DNA of 64,000 bases, taken from positions 2,636,501-2,700,500 of the forward strand of contig NZ_CP120849.1 of assembly GCF_029581355.1 (NCBI RefSeq), read 5' to 3'. Both the position numbers and the translations under genes were made by a program. The notes under the pieces are model-generated. The model was not told where the DNA came from. It worked only from the letters and a program-made list of their open reading frames with translations, and ran no database searches. Shown here one piece after another: positions 1 through 8,571 of this stretch (position 1 is the first letter of the stretch; every line of letters begins with the position of its first letter). The stretch comes from Parabacteroides chongii (GTDB lineage Bacteria > Bacteroidota > Bacteroidia > Bacteroidales > Tannerellaceae).

Positions 1-779
1 AATTATATCCATTCAACGATAACATGTACTCGAAGAATCCGATGGTCTCTTCTTTCCTTATCGACATGATGAAAGAGCAGCAGGACTATCGTCTATTCTA
101 TTATGCAAAGCCGAGTGAGGCTCAGTTGAAGGCCGGAGTGGCAGCAGACAATTGGGATGTGTTTGTGGGTACTGATGTCAGAGAGGATTTCTCTGTTCAT
201 AAACCTTTATACATTGCAGGTCAATTTTCTTGTGTAAACGATCGCTACAATTATTACCGGCCAGGTGAACCTGTGATACGTCTGGGATATTCGCAACTGA
301 ATTTTATTCTGGCGGAAGCGGTAGTGAGAGGGTGGATTGCTGGTGATGCTTCAACCTATTACAAGCAAGGAATCAAAGCGAGTATGGATTTCATCGTGAA
401 ATATACCCCGGATGAGAATATCTATCACCAGGGACGGAAAATGACTCAGGAAGTTATTAACGACTTTCTAGCCCAACCCTCCATACAGTTGACCGGAGAT
501 AAGGAAGGTGATATTGAAAAGATTATTACACAGCGTTATATTTCGAGCTTTATGCAATACCCATGGGATGCTTATTTCGAATATCGCAGAACCGGATATC
601 CGAAGTTACCGATAAATCCGGCAACCAGCTTGAACACCAATGCAAAGGATAAAATACCGGTACGCTGGATGTATTCTACGGATGAATATTCCTATAATAA
701 AGAGAATGTGGAAGAAGCCGTGGCACGCCAGTATGGAGGAAATGATGAAGTGAATCAATTAATGTGGATTTTAAAATAA
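1..779 (+). CDS. SusD/RagB-like outer-membrane lipoprotein, C-terminal part
   Basis: The reading frame is open from the left edge (first full codon at base 3), so the N-terminus, with its lipobox, lies outside the window. The visible ~259 residues look like the C-terminal half of a SusD/RagB nutrient-binding lipoprotein, probably of the SusD-like_2 type: an 'AEAVVRGW' helix resembling the TPR-like segment where SusD proteins carry 'AEA' motifs, an 'EYRRTGYPKLP' segment (arginine and Gly-Tyr-Pro before the C-terminal loop), and a C-terminus ending in 'NQLMWILK'. SusD proteins sit on the cell surface and deliver ligand to a SusC-type TonB-dependent transporter, presumably encoded just upstream. 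The next gene starts 9 bp later, so the two are probably co-transcribed. The substrate cannot be read from this part. Confidence 0.85.
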   Translation, partial: LYPFNDNMYSKNPMVSSFLIDMMKEQQDYRLFYYAKPSEAQLKAGVAADNWDVFVGTDVREDFSVHKPLYIAGQFSCVNDRYNYYRPGEPVIRLGYSQLNFILAEAVVRGWIAGDASTYYKQGIKASMDFIVKYTPDENIYHQGRKMTQEVINDFLAQPSIQLTGDKEGDIEKIITQRYISSFMQYPWDAYFEYRRTGYPKLPINPATSLNTNAKDKIPVRWMYSTDEYSYNKENVEEAVARQYGGNDEVNQLMWILK

Positions 780-788
780 TAGGTTATT

Positions 789-1691
789 ATGAAACAGTAT
801 CGGTTTTTATTGTTGGTGATTTGTGCTTTCCTGTGTGTCAATGTTTCTTATGGTGCAAAATGGAAAGCAAAACATGTTGTACTGATAGGACTTGACGGTT
901 GGGGAGCCTATAGTGTGGAAAAGGCGGATATACCGAATATAAAGAAATTGATGGCCGACGGTTCTTATACGTTGAAGAAACGTAGTGTATTGCCTTCGTC
1001 GAGTGCAGTGAACTGGGCTTCCATGTTTATGGGAGCGGGACCGGAGCTTCACGGATACACGGAGTGGGGATCACAGAAGCCTGAACTTCCTTCACGTGAG
1101 ATCGGCCATTACGGTATTTTTCCTTCTGTATGGGGACTGTTCCGGGATGCGAATCCCGATGCCGAGATGGGCTATATCTATGAATGGGACGGTATGAAAT
1201 ATCTGGCTGAAATGCAGGCGATGAATAAGGATATAAATATCGCTCCTTCCGAAACGAATCCACGTGGCTGTACGGATGCGGCTGTCGGTTATATCAAAGA
1301 AAAACACCCGGCTTTTGTGGGGATCATCTTTGAGCAGCCTGACGGAACAGGTCATGGGGACGGACATGATACACCGGCTTATTACACTAAAATGAAAGAA
1401 CTGGACGGATATATCGGTGAGATTATACAAGCTGTAAGTGATGCCGGTATGCTGGATGAAACAATCTTTATCGTAACAGCCGATCATGGCGGTATCAATA
1501 AGGGACATGGCGGAAAGACCATGCGGGAAATGGAAACGCCTTTCATTATTTCCGGCAAGGGAGTGAAGAAAGGATATGAGTTCACGGAAAGCATGATGCA
1601 GTTTGATGTCGCTTCTACCATTGCTTATATCTTTAACCTGAAACAGCCCCAGGTCTGGATCGGCAGACCGATGAAACAGGTTTTTAAATAA
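789..1691 (+). CDS. Secreted alkaline phosphatase superfamily phosphodiesterase/pyrophosphatase
   Basis: A 300-residue protein with a signal peptide (hydrophobic residues 6-22). It has alkaline phosphatase superfamily metal-site motifs of the nucleotide pyrophosphatase/phosphodiesterase type: 'LIGLDGWG' (Asp36), a Ser-rich nucleophile region 'LPSSSAVNW' (likely Ser72), 'PDGTGHGDGH' near residue 180 and 'VTADHGGINKGHGG' near residue 230. Known family members cleave phosphomonoesters or phosphodiesters in the periplasm or at the surface. The nucleophile seems to be Ser rather than the commoner Thr. It follows the SusD-like gene by 9 bp, which suggests an uptake system that releases phosphate from an organophosphate ligand. 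A terminator-like hairpin follows. Exact substrate unknown. Confidence 0.8.
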   Translation: MKQYRFLLLVICAFLCVNVSYGAKWKAKHVVLIGLDGWGAYSVEKADIPNIKKLMADGSYTLKKRSVLPSSSAVNWASMFMGAGPELHGYTEWGSQKPELPSREIGHYGIFPSVWGLFRDANPDAEMGYIYEWDGMKYLAEMQAMNKDINIAPSETNPRGCTDAAVGYIKEKHPAFVGIIFEQPDGTGHGDGHDTPAYYTKMKELDGYIGEIIQAVSDAGMLDETIFIVTADHGGINKGHGGKTMREMETPFIISGKGVKKGYEFTESMMQFDVASTIAYIFNLKQPQVWIGRPMKQVFK

Positions 1692-1743
1692 GATAAATGC
1701 TGCTAAAAGCAGATTAGAAAGAACAGATAATAGTCTGTCGGTG

Positions 1744-1790
1744 AATCGGTAGTTACCTGTTGATAAAACGGTAACTATCGATTTTTTATT
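1744..1790 (+). terminator. Rho-independent terminator after the SusD/phosphatase operon
   Basis: A 13-bp inverted repeat (ATCGGTAGTTACC at 1745-1757 with its complement at 770-782 of the same kilobase) encloses a 12-nt loop and is followed by ATTTTTTATTTT. Confidence 0.75.
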
Positions 1791-1843
1791 TTCAGGTAAT
1801 GCCTAATAATAGAATTGGGATAGCTTGTCTGCTTGTATTTGTT

Positions 1844-1851
1844 TATCTTTG
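1844..1851 (+). promoter_or_regulatory. Bacteroidetes -7 box for fbp
   Basis: TATCTTTG matches the TAnnTTTG -7 consensus 25 bp before the fbp start codon. No good -33 TTTG lies at the usual distance, so only the -7 element is claimed. Confidence 0.6.
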
Positions 1852-1875
1852 CAGTCTAAAAGCTTGTAAACATTT

Positions 1876-3876
1876 ATGACGAAAGATATAACACCCGAAT
1901 ATGTGCTTGGTGACTTGCGTTATCTGCAATTACTGGCACGTAGTTTTCCTACCATTGCAGATGCGAGTACGGAGATCATCAATCTGGAAGCGATCCTGAA
2001 TCTGCCGAAAGGAACGGAACATTTCATGTCCGATATCCACGGCGAGCACCAGGCCTTTAACCATGTCCTGAAAAATGCTTCCGGGGCAATCAAGCGTAAA
2101 GTGAATGAGATATTCAGCAATACGCTGCGCGATTATGAAAAGAAAGAATTGTGTACACTGATCTATTATCCGGAGCAGAAACTGGAGCTGGTCAAATGCA
2201 AGGAATCCGATCTGGATGACTGGTTCCTGATCACGCTGAACCAACTGGTGCGGGTGTGCCGGAATGTATCTTCCAAATATACCCGTTCGAAAGTGCGTAA
2301 GGCGCTTCCGAAGGAGTTTTCTTATATCATTCAGGAACTATTGCACGAGTCGTCGGACGAGCCCAACAAATCGGCTTATGTCGACCAGATCATCAAAACG
2401 ATCATCTCGACCGGGCGTGCTAAAGACTTCATCATCGCCATGTGTAACCTGATACAGCGGCTGACGATCGATGTCCTGCATGTGATCGGCGATATATACG
2501 ACCGTGGTCCGGGTGCCCATATCATCATGGATACACTTTGCGACTACCATCATTTCGATATCCAGTGGGGAAACCACGATGTCCTGTGGATGGGGGCGGC
2601 CTCGGGGAATGCAGGCAGCATTGCCAATGTGATCCGTATGTGTCTGCGCTTCGGAAACCTGACAACCCTGGAGGACGGCTACGGTATCAACCTGTTGCCG
2701 CTGGCTACCTTTGCGATGGATACGTATGGGGACGATCCCTGCGAACTGTTTATGCCGAAAAGCAACGGCTCCGATACGGTGTTCGATGAGAAGACCACCC
2801 GGCTGATCTCACAGATGCACAAGGCGATTACAATCATTCAGTTCAAGCTGGAGGGTGAAATCATCCGCCGCCGTCCCGAGTTCGAGATGGACGACCGCCT
2901 GTTGCTTCACCATATCGACCTGAAACGGGGCGTCATCAATCTAGATGGGAAAGAATACGAGCTGAAAGACAAGAACTGGCCTACGCTCAACCCGAAAGAT
3001 CCTTACGCCTTGTCTATCGAGGAAGAAGACCTGATCCGCCGGATACAGCATTCGTTCGAATACAGTGAAAAACTGAAAAAACATATGCGCTGCCTTTTCC
3101 GTCATGGTAGCATGTATCAGGTTTGTAATTCGAATCTTTTGTTCCATGCTTCTGTACCGATGAATACCGACGGTACACTGAAGAGCGTTCGTGTCAATGG
3201 GCAGGAGTATAAAGGGAAGGCTTTGCTGGATAAGGTCGACCAGTTGATCCGTACGGCTTATTTCGATTCGGAGGATTCTCCGGAGAAGGATTTCGCACTG
3301 GATTATATCTGGTATCTTTGGGGAGGAAAAGACTCTCCGCTGTTCGATAAGAGCAAGATGGCGACTTTCGAACGTGCCTTTATCGACGATAAAGAGGTGC
3401 AGAAGGAGGAGAAAGGGGCTTATTATACCTTGCGTGAAGAAGAAAAGATATGCGACATGTTGCTGGATGAGTTTGGTGTGACGGGCGTACATCGCCATAT
3501 CATCAACGGCCATGTGCCGGTACGTTCCATCCAGGGAGAAAATCCGATCAAGGCGAACGGGAAACTGTTGGTGATCGACGGAGGCTTCTCAAAGGCGTAT
3601 CATCCGGAGACGGGTATTGCCGGTTATACGCTGGTTTACCACTCCCGCGGTTTCCAGCTGGTACAGCACGAACCGTTCCTGTCTACCGACCAGGCAATCA
3701 AGGAAGGCCGTGATATCCGTTCCACAACTATTGTAGTTGAGCTGAGTTCCCATCGTCAGATGGTAAAAGATACTGACAAGGGAGCCGACCTGCAACGCCA
3801 GATCCAGGATCTGGAAAAACTACTGTATGCCTACCGTAACGGTTTCATCAAGGAGAAGGAACGTAGTGAGTATTGA
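1876..3876 (+). CDS. fbp: Fructose-1,6-bisphosphatase, class 3
   Basis: At 666 residues this has the unusual length of class 3 (Firmicutes/Bacteroidetes-type) fructose-1,6-bisphosphatases, which convert fructose 1,6-bisphosphate to fructose 6-phosphate in gluconeogenesis. Metallophosphoesterase motifs are present: 'SDIHGEHQ' near residue 52, 'GDIYDRGPG' near 204, 'WGNHDVLWMG' near 230, and 'INGHVPV' near 542 with the C-terminal metal-binding 'VIDGGFSKAYH'. The ATG at 1876 sits 25 bp after a TATCTTTG box. The gene is intact. An ABC permease gene follows immediately, which looks like simple co-transcription rather than a functional link. Cytoplasmic. Confidence 0.95.
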   Translation: MTKDITPEYVLGDLRYLQLLARSFPTIADASTEIINLEAILNLPKGTEHFMSDIHGEHQAFNHVLKNASGAIKRKVNEIFSNTLRDYEKKELCTLIYYPEQKLELVKCKESDLDDWFLITLNQLVRVCRNVSSKYTRSKVRKALPKEFSYIIQELLHESSDEPNKSAYVDQIIKTIISTGRAKDFIIAMCNLIQRLTIDVLHVIGDIYDRGPGAHIIMDTLCDYHHFDIQWGNHDVLWMGAASGNAGSIANVIRMCLRFGNLTTLEDGYGINLLPLATFAMDTYGDDPCELFMPKSNGSDTVFDEKTTRLISQMHKAITIIQFKLEGEIIRRRPEFEMDDRLLLHHIDLKRGVINLDGKEYELKDKNWPTLNPKDPYALSIEEEDLIRRIQHSFEYSEKLKKHMRCLFRHGSMYQVCNSNLLFHASVPMNTDGTLKSVRVNGQEYKGKALLDKVDQLIRTAYFDSEDSPEKDFALDYIWYLWGGKDSPLFDKSKMATFERAFIDDKEVQKEEKGAYYTLREEEKICDMLLDEFGVTGVHRHIINGHVPVRSIQGENPIKANGKLLVIDGGFSKAYHPETGIAGYTLVYHSRGFQLVQHEPFLSTDQAIKEGRDIRSTTIVVELSSHRQMVKDTDKGADLQRQIQDLEKLLYAYRNGFIKEKERSEY

Positions 3877-3883
3877 TTCTTCT

Positions 3884-4918
3884 ATGCAAAAACGAATAAC
3901 CTGGTCTCCCATACTGTTGACCATCCTGATAGTCTTGCTATTTCTAGGGGGGCTGATATATGGTGCCGTATCTATTCCGTTGGAAAGTGTCATCGATATC
4001 CTTTTAGGGAAGGACATCGGCCGTCCGGCATGGCAAAACATCATCCTGCAATCCCGTTTTCCGCAGGCGGTAACGGCGTTGCTTGCCGGTGCTTCGCTTG
4101 CTACCAGCGGGCTATTGCTGCAGACGCTTTTTCGAAACCCGTTGGCAGGTCCCTCTATCCTGGGTATCAGCGACGGTGCAAACCTGGGAGTGGCTGCCAT
4201 CATGCTCTATTTCGGCGGAACCCTCAGTATGGTGACCGAACTGCCCATCAGCGGTTATCTGGCGGTCGTTATCGCCGCCTTTGCCGGTGCTGCCTGTATC
4301 CTGGGACTGATTATCTGGTTCTCTGCGAAGGTAAAGAATAACGTCATGCTCCTCATCATCGGGATTATGATCGGTTATATGGCATCCTCCTTGATCTCCG
4401 TGCTGAATTATTATGCATCGACCGACAAGGTACATGCCTTTGTCATGTGGGGGTTGGGTAATTTCTCGGGTGTCTCCCTGATGCAACTGCCTTACTTCTT
4501 CTTTTTCACGTTGGCAGGTCTGTTACTGGCTATCCTGCTGATCAAGCCGCTGAATGCTTTGCTCCTGGGAGAGATGTATGCCGCCAACCTGGGGATAAAG
4601 ATCAAGCGAACCCGTATCGGGATCCTGTTCTGTACCGGTCTGCTGACGGCTACGACAACTGCCTTTTGCGGTCCCATCTCCTTTATCGGTCTGGCTGTTC
4701 CGCATATCGCCCGTCTGATGCTCGGCTCGTCCAATCATAAGATGCTGGTGCCGGTCACGATGCTGACAGGCTCCTGTATCGCTCTACTCTGTAATATACT
4801 GATGGTCATGCCCGGAACCAACAATATCCTGCCTTTGAATGCCGTAACCCCTATGTTGGGCGCTCCGGTCATTATCTATGTGATCGTGAATCGTAAAAAT
4901 ATCCAATACTTTGACTGA
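3884..4918 (+). CDS. FecCD-family iron/cobalamin ABC transporter permease
   Basis: A polytopic membrane protein (~344 aa from the ATG at 3884) with FecCD/BtuC motifs: 'GLLLQTLFRNPLAGPSILGISDGANLG' within residues 75-105, 'GPISFIGLAVPHIAR' near 270, and a C-terminal 'GAPVIIYVIVNRK'. Family members form the membrane channel for iron-siderophore, haem or cobalamin uptake. A GTG at 3866, overlapping the end of fbp and preceded by AAGGAGAAGGA, is an alternative start that adds six residues. The stop overlaps the start of the ATPase gene (TGATG), showing translational coupling. No substrate-binding protein or TonB receptor is adjacent, so the substrate is open. Confidence 0.92.
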   Translation: MQKRITWSPILLTILIVLLFLGGLIYGAVSIPLESVIDILLGKDIGRPAWQNIILQSRFPQAVTALLAGASLATSGLLLQTLFRNPLAGPSILGISDGANLGVAAIMLYFGGTLSMVTELPISGYLAVVIAAFAGAACILGLIIWFSAKVKNNVMLLIIGIMIGYMASSLISVLNYYASTDKVHAFVMWGLGNFSGVSLMQLPYFFFFTLAGLLLAILLIKPLNALLLGEMYAANLGIKIKRTRIGILFCTGLLTATTTAFCGPISFIGLAVPHIARLMLGSSNHKMLVPVTMLTGSCIALLCNILMVMPGTNNILPLNAVTPMLGAPVIIYVIVNRKNIQYFD

Positions 4919-5961
4919 TGAGGACACAGGAACCTGTCATAGAAGCCAGCCATCTCAGTATCGGCTACCTGCTGAAAGGCGGCAAGCGCAAGGTCATCCA
5001 TGAGGACCTGAACCTGCATCTGCAAGCAGGCGAAGTCACCTGCCTGTTAGGACTGAACGGAGCCGGCAAATCCACTCTGTTGCGTACCCTCTGCGGTTTC
5101 CAGCCCCCGTTGTCGGGCGAGATCCGCCTGATGGGAAAACCGTTGGCATCCTATTCGCAAAGCAACTTTTCGCTGACGGTAGGTGTTGTACTGACGGAGA
5201 AGACAAATGCTGGGGGAATCACCGTTTACGAACTTGTCTCCCTGGGTCGTCACCCGTACACCGGTTTTTTCGGCCAGCTGAAGAAGCACGACAAGGAGAT
5301 CATCGAGCAATCGCTGGAGGCAGCCGGCATTGCCCACAAAGCACAAAATTACGTATCCGAACTGAGCGACGGCGAACGGCAGAAAGCCATGATCGCCAAA
5401 GCCCTGGCACAGCAATGCCCGATCATCCTGCTGGATGAGCCGACCGCTTTCCTGGATGTCACCAGCCGCATAGAGACCATGGTGCTGCTGCATCGCCTGG
5501 CAATGGAACAACATAAAGCCATCCTCCTGTCTACCCATGATCTCGATCTGGCTATCCAGATGGGCGACTGCCTGTGGTTGCAGGAGAAAGGTCGTCCGAT
5601 GGCCTGCGGTACACCCGAAGACCTGATATTGAGCGGTGCTTTCGAGTCTTTCTTCGGAAAGGAAGGTATCGTATTCGATCCCTCCACCGGAAAGCTGAAT
5701 ACGAAAGCTCCGGTCCGTCCGATAGGCGTAGAGGGCGACTTCCTGGTTTCCTACTGGGTGGGGAATGCCCTTATCCGGAACGGTTACCGTCCTGCTCCGG
5801 CAAAAGAGGGACAGGTAAACGTGAATTGCCTGTCTTCCAGTGAGCTTCTGCTGACTATGCCCGATGGAAAAGTGAGAAAACTGGATGGAGTGGCTGCTTT
5901 GGTGGAAGCTGTAAGGGAGGATGTCAGTGACTTGACAGTGTTACGAAGAATGAAAGAATAA
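4918..5961 (+). CDS. FecE/BtuD-type ABC transporter ATPase with C-terminal extension
   Basis: Energises the permease encoded upstream; the two genes overlap at TGATG. Walker A is 'GLNGAGKS' (residues 45-52), the signature is 'LSDGERQK' (near 145-155), Walker B is 'IILLDEPTAFLD' and the switch histidine is in 'LLSTHDLDL'. The core resembles FecE/FhuC/BtuD proteins of about 255-265 residues. This one is 347 residues, with about 85 extra C-terminal residues beginning near 'STGKLNTKAPVRPIG'. That tail has no motif I recognise and could be a regulatory domain. It also occurs in the reading frame without interruption, so it is not a read-through artefact. Cytoplasmic face of the inner membrane. Confidence 0.92.
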   Translation: MRTQEPVIEASHLSIGYLLKGGKRKVIHEDLNLHLQAGEVTCLLGLNGAGKSTLLRTLCGFQPPLSGEIRLMGKPLASYSQSNFSLTVGVVLTEKTNAGGITVYELVSLGRHPYTGFFGQLKKHDKEIIEQSLEAAGIAHKAQNYVSELSDGERQKAMIAKALAQQCPIILLDEPTAFLDVTSRIETMVLLHRLAMEQHKAILLSTHDLDLAIQMGDCLWLQEKGRPMACGTPEDLILSGAFESFFGKEGIVFDPSTGKLNTKAPVRPIGVEGDFLVSYWVGNALIRNGYRPAPAKEGQVNVNCLSSSELLLTMPDGKVRKLDGVAALVEAVREDVSDLTVLRRMKE

Positions 5962-5994
5962 TAAAAGATATAACAAGATAAGTATAGACGAATT

Positions 5995-7347
5995 ATGGCA
6001 AATGAAATAACCTGGCGGTTAGAGAATGAGAAAGTAGGCCGTCTGCTGTTACAGTATGCTATCCCGGCAGTGATCGGGACAATGGTGAACTCCTTATACA
6101 ATATCGTAGACCGTGTTTTTATCGGTCAGGGTGTCGGTGCGCTGGCGATTGCCGGGCTTACGCTGACGTTCCCGATCCTGCTTTTCCTGCAGGCGTTCGG
6201 TATGTTGGTGGGGGCTGGTGCTGCGACGCGTGTCTCCATCCACCTGGGAAGAAAGGCGAACGATATGGCAGAGAAAGTGTTGGGAAATGCTTTCACGCTG
6301 ACATTTATCATCACGCTCGTCACGGTGCTCCCCTGTATGATCTGGATGGAAGACTTGCTGCAGGCCTTTGGCGGTAGCGAACAGACCATTCCTTATGCTA
6401 AAGACTATTTGAATATAGTCGTCCCCGGAACAATCCTTACCTCACTGAGTTTCGGCTTTAATGCCATCATGCGTGCTTCCGGTTATCCGAAGAAAGCCAT
6501 GTTCACCATGCTGATCGGAGCGATCGCCAATGTGGTCCTCGATCCGATCTTTATCTTCTGGCTGGATATGGGGATACAGGGAGCGGCGATTGCTACCATC
6601 ATTTCCATGCTGCTGAGTACCGCTTTCGTGATGAATCACTTTGTTCAGAAAGACAGTATCGTCCGCTTCCACAGGGGAACGTTCAAGCTGGAGGGGCATG
6701 TCGTATGGAATATCCTGACAATCGGTATCTCGCCGTTCGCCATGCAGCTGGCAGGCAGCCTGGTGGTCGTTATCCAGAACTATGCGCTGAAAGTACATGG
6801 CGGCGACCTGGCGTTGGGGGCGAACGGGATCATAACCAGTGTCGGTATGCTGCTGGTCATGCTGATCATCGGTATCGCGCAGGGAATGCAGCCGATTGTC
6901 GGTTTCAATTACGGGGCAGGACATCATAAACGCGTGCAGGATACCTTGTGGCTCGTTATTATTACGGCAACCGTCATTATGGGGATCGGCTGCCTGTGCA
7001 GCGTCCTCTTCCCCGAAGTGATCTCACGTGCTTTCACGAACGATCCGGCACTGATAGAGGTGACGGCGAACGGTCTTCGCATCAGTTTGCTGGTCTTTGT
7101 GGTGGTCGGTTCGCAGATATGTATCAGCCAGTTCTTCCAAAGTATCGGCATCGCCTGGAAAGCCATGTTTCTTAGCCTGAGCCGCCAGTGCCTGTTCCTG
7201 ATACCCGCCCTGCTGGTGTTTCCGAATATCTGGGGACTGGACGGTGTGTGGTATGCATCTCCTTTTTCAGACTTCATTGCAGCCGTAACTGCCTGGGGTT
7301 TCTTGTGGTATCATGTTAAAAACATAAAAAGTAAAGGACTTGATTGA
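5995..7347 (+). CDS. MATE family multidrug/Na+ antiporter
   Basis: A 450-residue inner-membrane protein with two MatE halves and about 12 hydrophobic segments. Recognisable features are 'MVNSLYNIVDRVFIGQGVGALAIAGL' at residues 27-52 and 'IGIAQGMQPIVGFNYGAG' near residue 300, both typical of the DinF/NorM-like MATE group in Bacteroidetes and Firmicutes. MATE proteins export cationic drugs or metabolites using Na+ or H+ gradients. It lies 33 bp after the ATPase gene and may share its transcript. The substrate cannot be inferred. Confidence 0.92.
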   Translation: MANEITWRLENEKVGRLLLQYAIPAVIGTMVNSLYNIVDRVFIGQGVGALAIAGLTLTFPILLFLQAFGMLVGAGAATRVSIHLGRKANDMAEKVLGNAFTLTFIITLVTVLPCMIWMEDLLQAFGGSEQTIPYAKDYLNIVVPGTILTSLSFGFNAIMRASGYPKKAMFTMLIGAIANVVLDPIFIFWLDMGIQGAAIATIISMLLSTAFVMNHFVQKDSIVRFHRGTFKLEGHVVWNILTIGISPFAMQLAGSLVVVIQNYALKVHGGDLALGANGIITSVGMLLVMLIIGIAQGMQPIVGFNYGAGHHKRVQDTLWLVIITATVIMGIGCLCSVLFPEVISRAFTNDPALIEVTANGLRISLLVFVVVGSQICISQFFQSIGIAWKAMFLSLSRQCLFLIPALLVFPNIWGLDGVWYASPFSDFIAAVTAWGFLWYHVKNIKSKGLD

Positions 7348-7418
7348 ACTTCCTGGCATATTATTTGTCTATATAATGAAAAGTGATTCACAAGGTAGTA
7401 ATTATAAAGAATAGAAGT

Positions 7419-7997
7419 ATGAAAAGAGTATTATTATTGCTAGCTGTCCTGCTGTTTAGTGCCGGTTCGGGGACAATGATGGCACAACAGGATAAAGCGG
7501 CTGAAAAGGCTGCTAAAAAAGCGGAGAAAGAAGCTAAGAAAGCTGCAGAAGAAGCTGAAAACATGGCGTTGTTTGAACAGGCTGTCCAGGCTCTTAACAG
7601 TAAAGACTTCGTGCTCGAAGCAGATCGTGTGGAATTTAAACGCGGACGCTTTGTATATGTCACTCCCAGTACCAACTTCGTATCGATGGACGGTAACCGT
7701 GCAACGATCCAGTTGGCATTCAACGGAGCATATGCCGGTCCTAACGGTATCGGAGGGATCACTGTAGAAGGAAACGCCTCGAATGTCGAAATGAAGACCG
7801 ACAAGAAAGGGAATGTCACTTTCAGTATGATGGTACAAGGTGTAGCTGTTTCAGCTAACGTAACTTTCCGTATGGCAAAGGGAACCAACAAATGTACGGC
7901 TACTGTAAGTCCTAACTTCAACAGCAACCGTATCTCATTTACCGGTACCCTGTATCCGACAGAACAATCCAATGTGTTTAAGGGACGTTCCATTTAA
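7419..7997 (+). CDS. DUF4251 secreted protein with charged coiled-coil segment
   Basis: I start this at the ATG at 7419, followed at once by a signal peptide (MKRVLLLLAVLLFSAGSG, cleavage near MMAQQ). Twelve additional upstream codons exist in frame but would put charged residues before the signal peptide. Residues ~25-50 are an Ala/Lys/Glu-rich heptad-like helix ('KAAEKAAKKAEKEAKKAAEE'), followed by a beta-rich globular region ('FVYVTPSTNFVSMDGNRATIQLAF...') matching my recollection of Bacteroidales DUF4251 proteins. Function unknown; expected in the periplasm. A good terminator follows. 192 residues. Confidence 0.8.
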   Translation: MKRVLLLLAVLLFSAGSGTMMAQQDKAAEKAAKKAEKEAKKAAEEAENMALFEQAVQALNSKDFVLEADRVEFKRGRFVYVTPSTNFVSMDGNRATIQLAFNGAYAGPNGIGGITVEGNASNVEMKTDKKGNVTFSMMVQGVAVSANVTFRMAKGTNKCTATVSPNFNSNRISFTGTLYPTEQSNVFKGRSI

Positions 7998-8023
7998 ACA
8001 TATATTGATATACTCTGAATGAA

Positions 8024-8054
8024 GGAGACGTTGCTTTGCGACGTCTCTTTTTTT
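8024..8054 (+). terminator. Terminator after DUF4251 gene
   Basis: GAGACGT (8025-8031) and ACGTCTC (8041-8047) form a stem with a 9-nt loop, followed by TTTTTTTAT. Confidence 0.8.
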
Positions 8055-8055
8055 A

Positions 8056-8063
8056 TATCTTTG
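8056..8063 (+). promoter_or_regulatory. -7 box for groES-like gene
   Basis: TATCTTTG, 29 bp before the ATG at 8093, overlapping the end of the preceding terminator's T-run. Confidence 0.6.
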
Positions 8064-8092
8064 CATTCAACTAACTGATAACACGAACGAGT

Positions 8093-8476
8093 ATGCAATT
8101 ATCAATCGACCAAAAAGACATAGATAAATTTATCATGATAGGCGATAAGGTGCTTGTCAAACCGAAAAATCCGCAGAGTCAGACTAAATCAGGTCTTTAC
8201 TTGCCGCCTACGGTACAGCAGGATAAGATACAGAGCGGTTATATCATCAAGGTGGGTCCCGGTTTTCCCCTGCCTTCGCAGAAAGAAGAGCACGAAGTAT
8301 GGGAAAAGAAAGAGGATGAAGCTGTCCATTACCTGCCACTGCAGGCACACGAGGGTGACCTGGCTGTTTATTTGCAGAATGCCGCCTATGAGATCAAGTT
8401 TAACGATGAAAAGTTCCTGATCGTGCCTCATTCTGCCATTCTGATGCTGCTTCGCGACGAAGGATTGTTCGAATAA
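8093..8476 (+). CDS. GroES-like co-chaperone domain protein
   Basis: 127 residues. The N-terminal 'KFIMIGDKVLVKPKNPQSQTKSGLYLPPT' segment reproduces the beta-barrel start and mobile-loop region of Cpn10/GroES ('D.VLVkp...KT.sGl.lp'), and the end contains '...FLIVPHSAILMLL' in place of the usual GroES C-terminal strand. The middle contains an insertion of charged residues ('SQKEEHEVWEKKEDEAVHY') not found in canonical GroES, so this is probably the Bacteroidetes paralogue annotated as a GroES-family co-chaperone rather than the partner encoded with groEL. No groEL is adjacent. Cytoplasmic, role unproven. Confidence 0.8.
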   Translation: MQLSIDQKDIDKFIMIGDKVLVKPKNPQSQTKSGLYLPPTVQQDKIQSGYIIKVGPGFPLPSQKEEHEVWEKKEDEAVHYLPLQAHEGDLAVYLQNAAYEIKFNDEKFLIVPHSAILMLLRDEGLFE

Positions 8477-8521
8477 AGCCTTTTTCTTTGGCAAAATACT
8501 AATAGATATACTTTTTTGATG

Positions 8522-8529
8522 TATTTTTG
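8522..8529 (+). promoter_or_regulatory. -7 box for nfnA-nfnB operon
   Basis: TATTTTTG at 8522-8529. The longest reading frame of the next gene would start inside this box at a TTG (8527), which argues for the ATG at 8572 as the true start. Confidence 0.6.
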
Positions 8530-8571
8530 CAAGCAAATCAACAAAATAAACTATCAACAGTAGCGATTAGA

